From contig CAMLEO010000184.1 in NCBI GenBank assembly GCA_946478975.1, positions 1-14,288 of the forward strand: a stretch of 14,288 nt of DNA, given 5' to 3'. Numbering within the stretch: the first letter of the stretch is position 1; each line of letters starts with the position of its first letter. The DNA comes from an uncultured Steroidobacter sp. GTDB taxonomy: Bacteria > Pseudomonadota > Gammaproteobacteria > Steroidobacterales > Steroidobacteraceae. Under the pieces are notes generated by a model. It was not told where the DNA came from and made no database searches. It saw nothing but the letters and a program-made list of their open reading frames with translations. The position numbers and the translations under genes were made by a program. Below are positions 14,172 through 14,288 of this stretch, one piece after another.

Positions 14172-14288
14172 TCACAGGGATGCCTCGATGCCCGCGAGGA
14201 TGAGATCGATGCCGGCAAGGAATTCGGCGCGGTCGTCATGGACTCGCAGCTGCTCTGCGACGCTGCGGGTGAATGGATACTCGCGGAC
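14172..14288 (-). CDS. C-terminal fragment of a TetR/AcrR-family regulator (5' part outside window)
   Basis: A minus-strand open frame of 38 codons ending at TGA 14172-14174 and running off the right edge. The peptide includes REYPFTRSVAEQLRVHDDRA and EFLAGIDLILAGIEASL. The helix pattern 'F..GidliLaGiea' at the very end is the usual C-terminus of TetR_C-type effector domains. The DNA-binding domain is not in the window, so the family call rests on this tail only. It converges on the secreted hydrolase with 2 bp between stops. Confidence 0.6.
   Translation of the reverse strand, partial: VREYPFTRSVAEQLRVHDDRAEFLAGIDLILAGIEASL

Noticed and set aside
1..14288. tRNA/rRNA genes, CRISPR arrays, insertion sequences, integrase or attachment sites
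   Set aside because: I saw no cloverleaf-type sequences, regularly spaced repeats, transposase motifs or flanking direct repeats on either strand by eye.

Overview
The window is GC-rich, densely coding bacterial DNA. It carries a TonB-dependent outer-membrane receptor, FadR-type GntR, Lrp/AsnC and TetR regulators, and many ATGA-type gene overlaps. This points to a Gram-negative proteobacterium. The gene mix (TonB receptor, glycoside transporter, PhyH dioxygenase) would suit an environmental, nutrient-scavenging gamma- or alphaproteobacterium such as Steroidobacteraceae or a sphingomonad, but no rRNA or other phylogenetic marker is present, so the taxon is an inference.

Layout. (1) 1-468, minus: the N-terminal part of an exported protein of unknown function. 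(2) 604-2850: an MFS transporter gene (minus) overlapping by 4 bp an alpha/beta-hydrolase gene that has lost its middle and its frame (pseudogene), with a divergent Lrp/AsnC regulator (plus). (3) 2874-12058, minus: a tightly packed eight-gene run. In order of transcription it encodes a TonB-dependent receptor, a GH5 enzyme resembling fungal glucosylceramidase/steryl-beta-glucosidase (subfamily GH5_12 type), a GntR/FCD regulator, a GPH-family glycoside:cation symporter, an aldo/keto reductase, a polysaccharide-deacetylase-fold protein, an endonuclease/exonuclease/phosphatase-fold hydrolase, and a small exported Asp-rich-motif protein. (4) 12059-12362: a 304-bp AT-rich divergent control region with several palindromes. 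(5) 12363-13178, plus: a PhyH-type 2-oxoglutarate dioxygenase. (6) 13276-14169, plus: a secreted alpha/beta hydrolase with a cutinase/PETase-like layout. (7) 14172-14288, minus: the C-terminus of a TetR-type repressor, convergent with (6).

Working model (inference). The long minus-strand run is a glycoside-utilisation operon. The receptor brings a glycoside across the outer membrane, the GPH symporter takes it across the inner membrane, and the signal-less GH5 enzyme cleaves it in the cytoplasm. The aldo/keto reductase and possibly the divergent PhyH oxygenase act on the sugar or the aglycone, and the in-operon GntR protein senses a product. The first five genes are joined by 4-bp overlaps or a 1-bp gap, including an unusual TTGA stop/start overlap that implies a TTG start for the transporter. 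The GH5 family resemblance suggests a sterol, sphingoid or other hydrophobic aglycone. A GPH importer plus a cytoplasmic enzyme argues for a fairly small or soluble glycoside. The same TAGATYTA motif recurs beside the receptor and PhyH start points, which suggests joint control.
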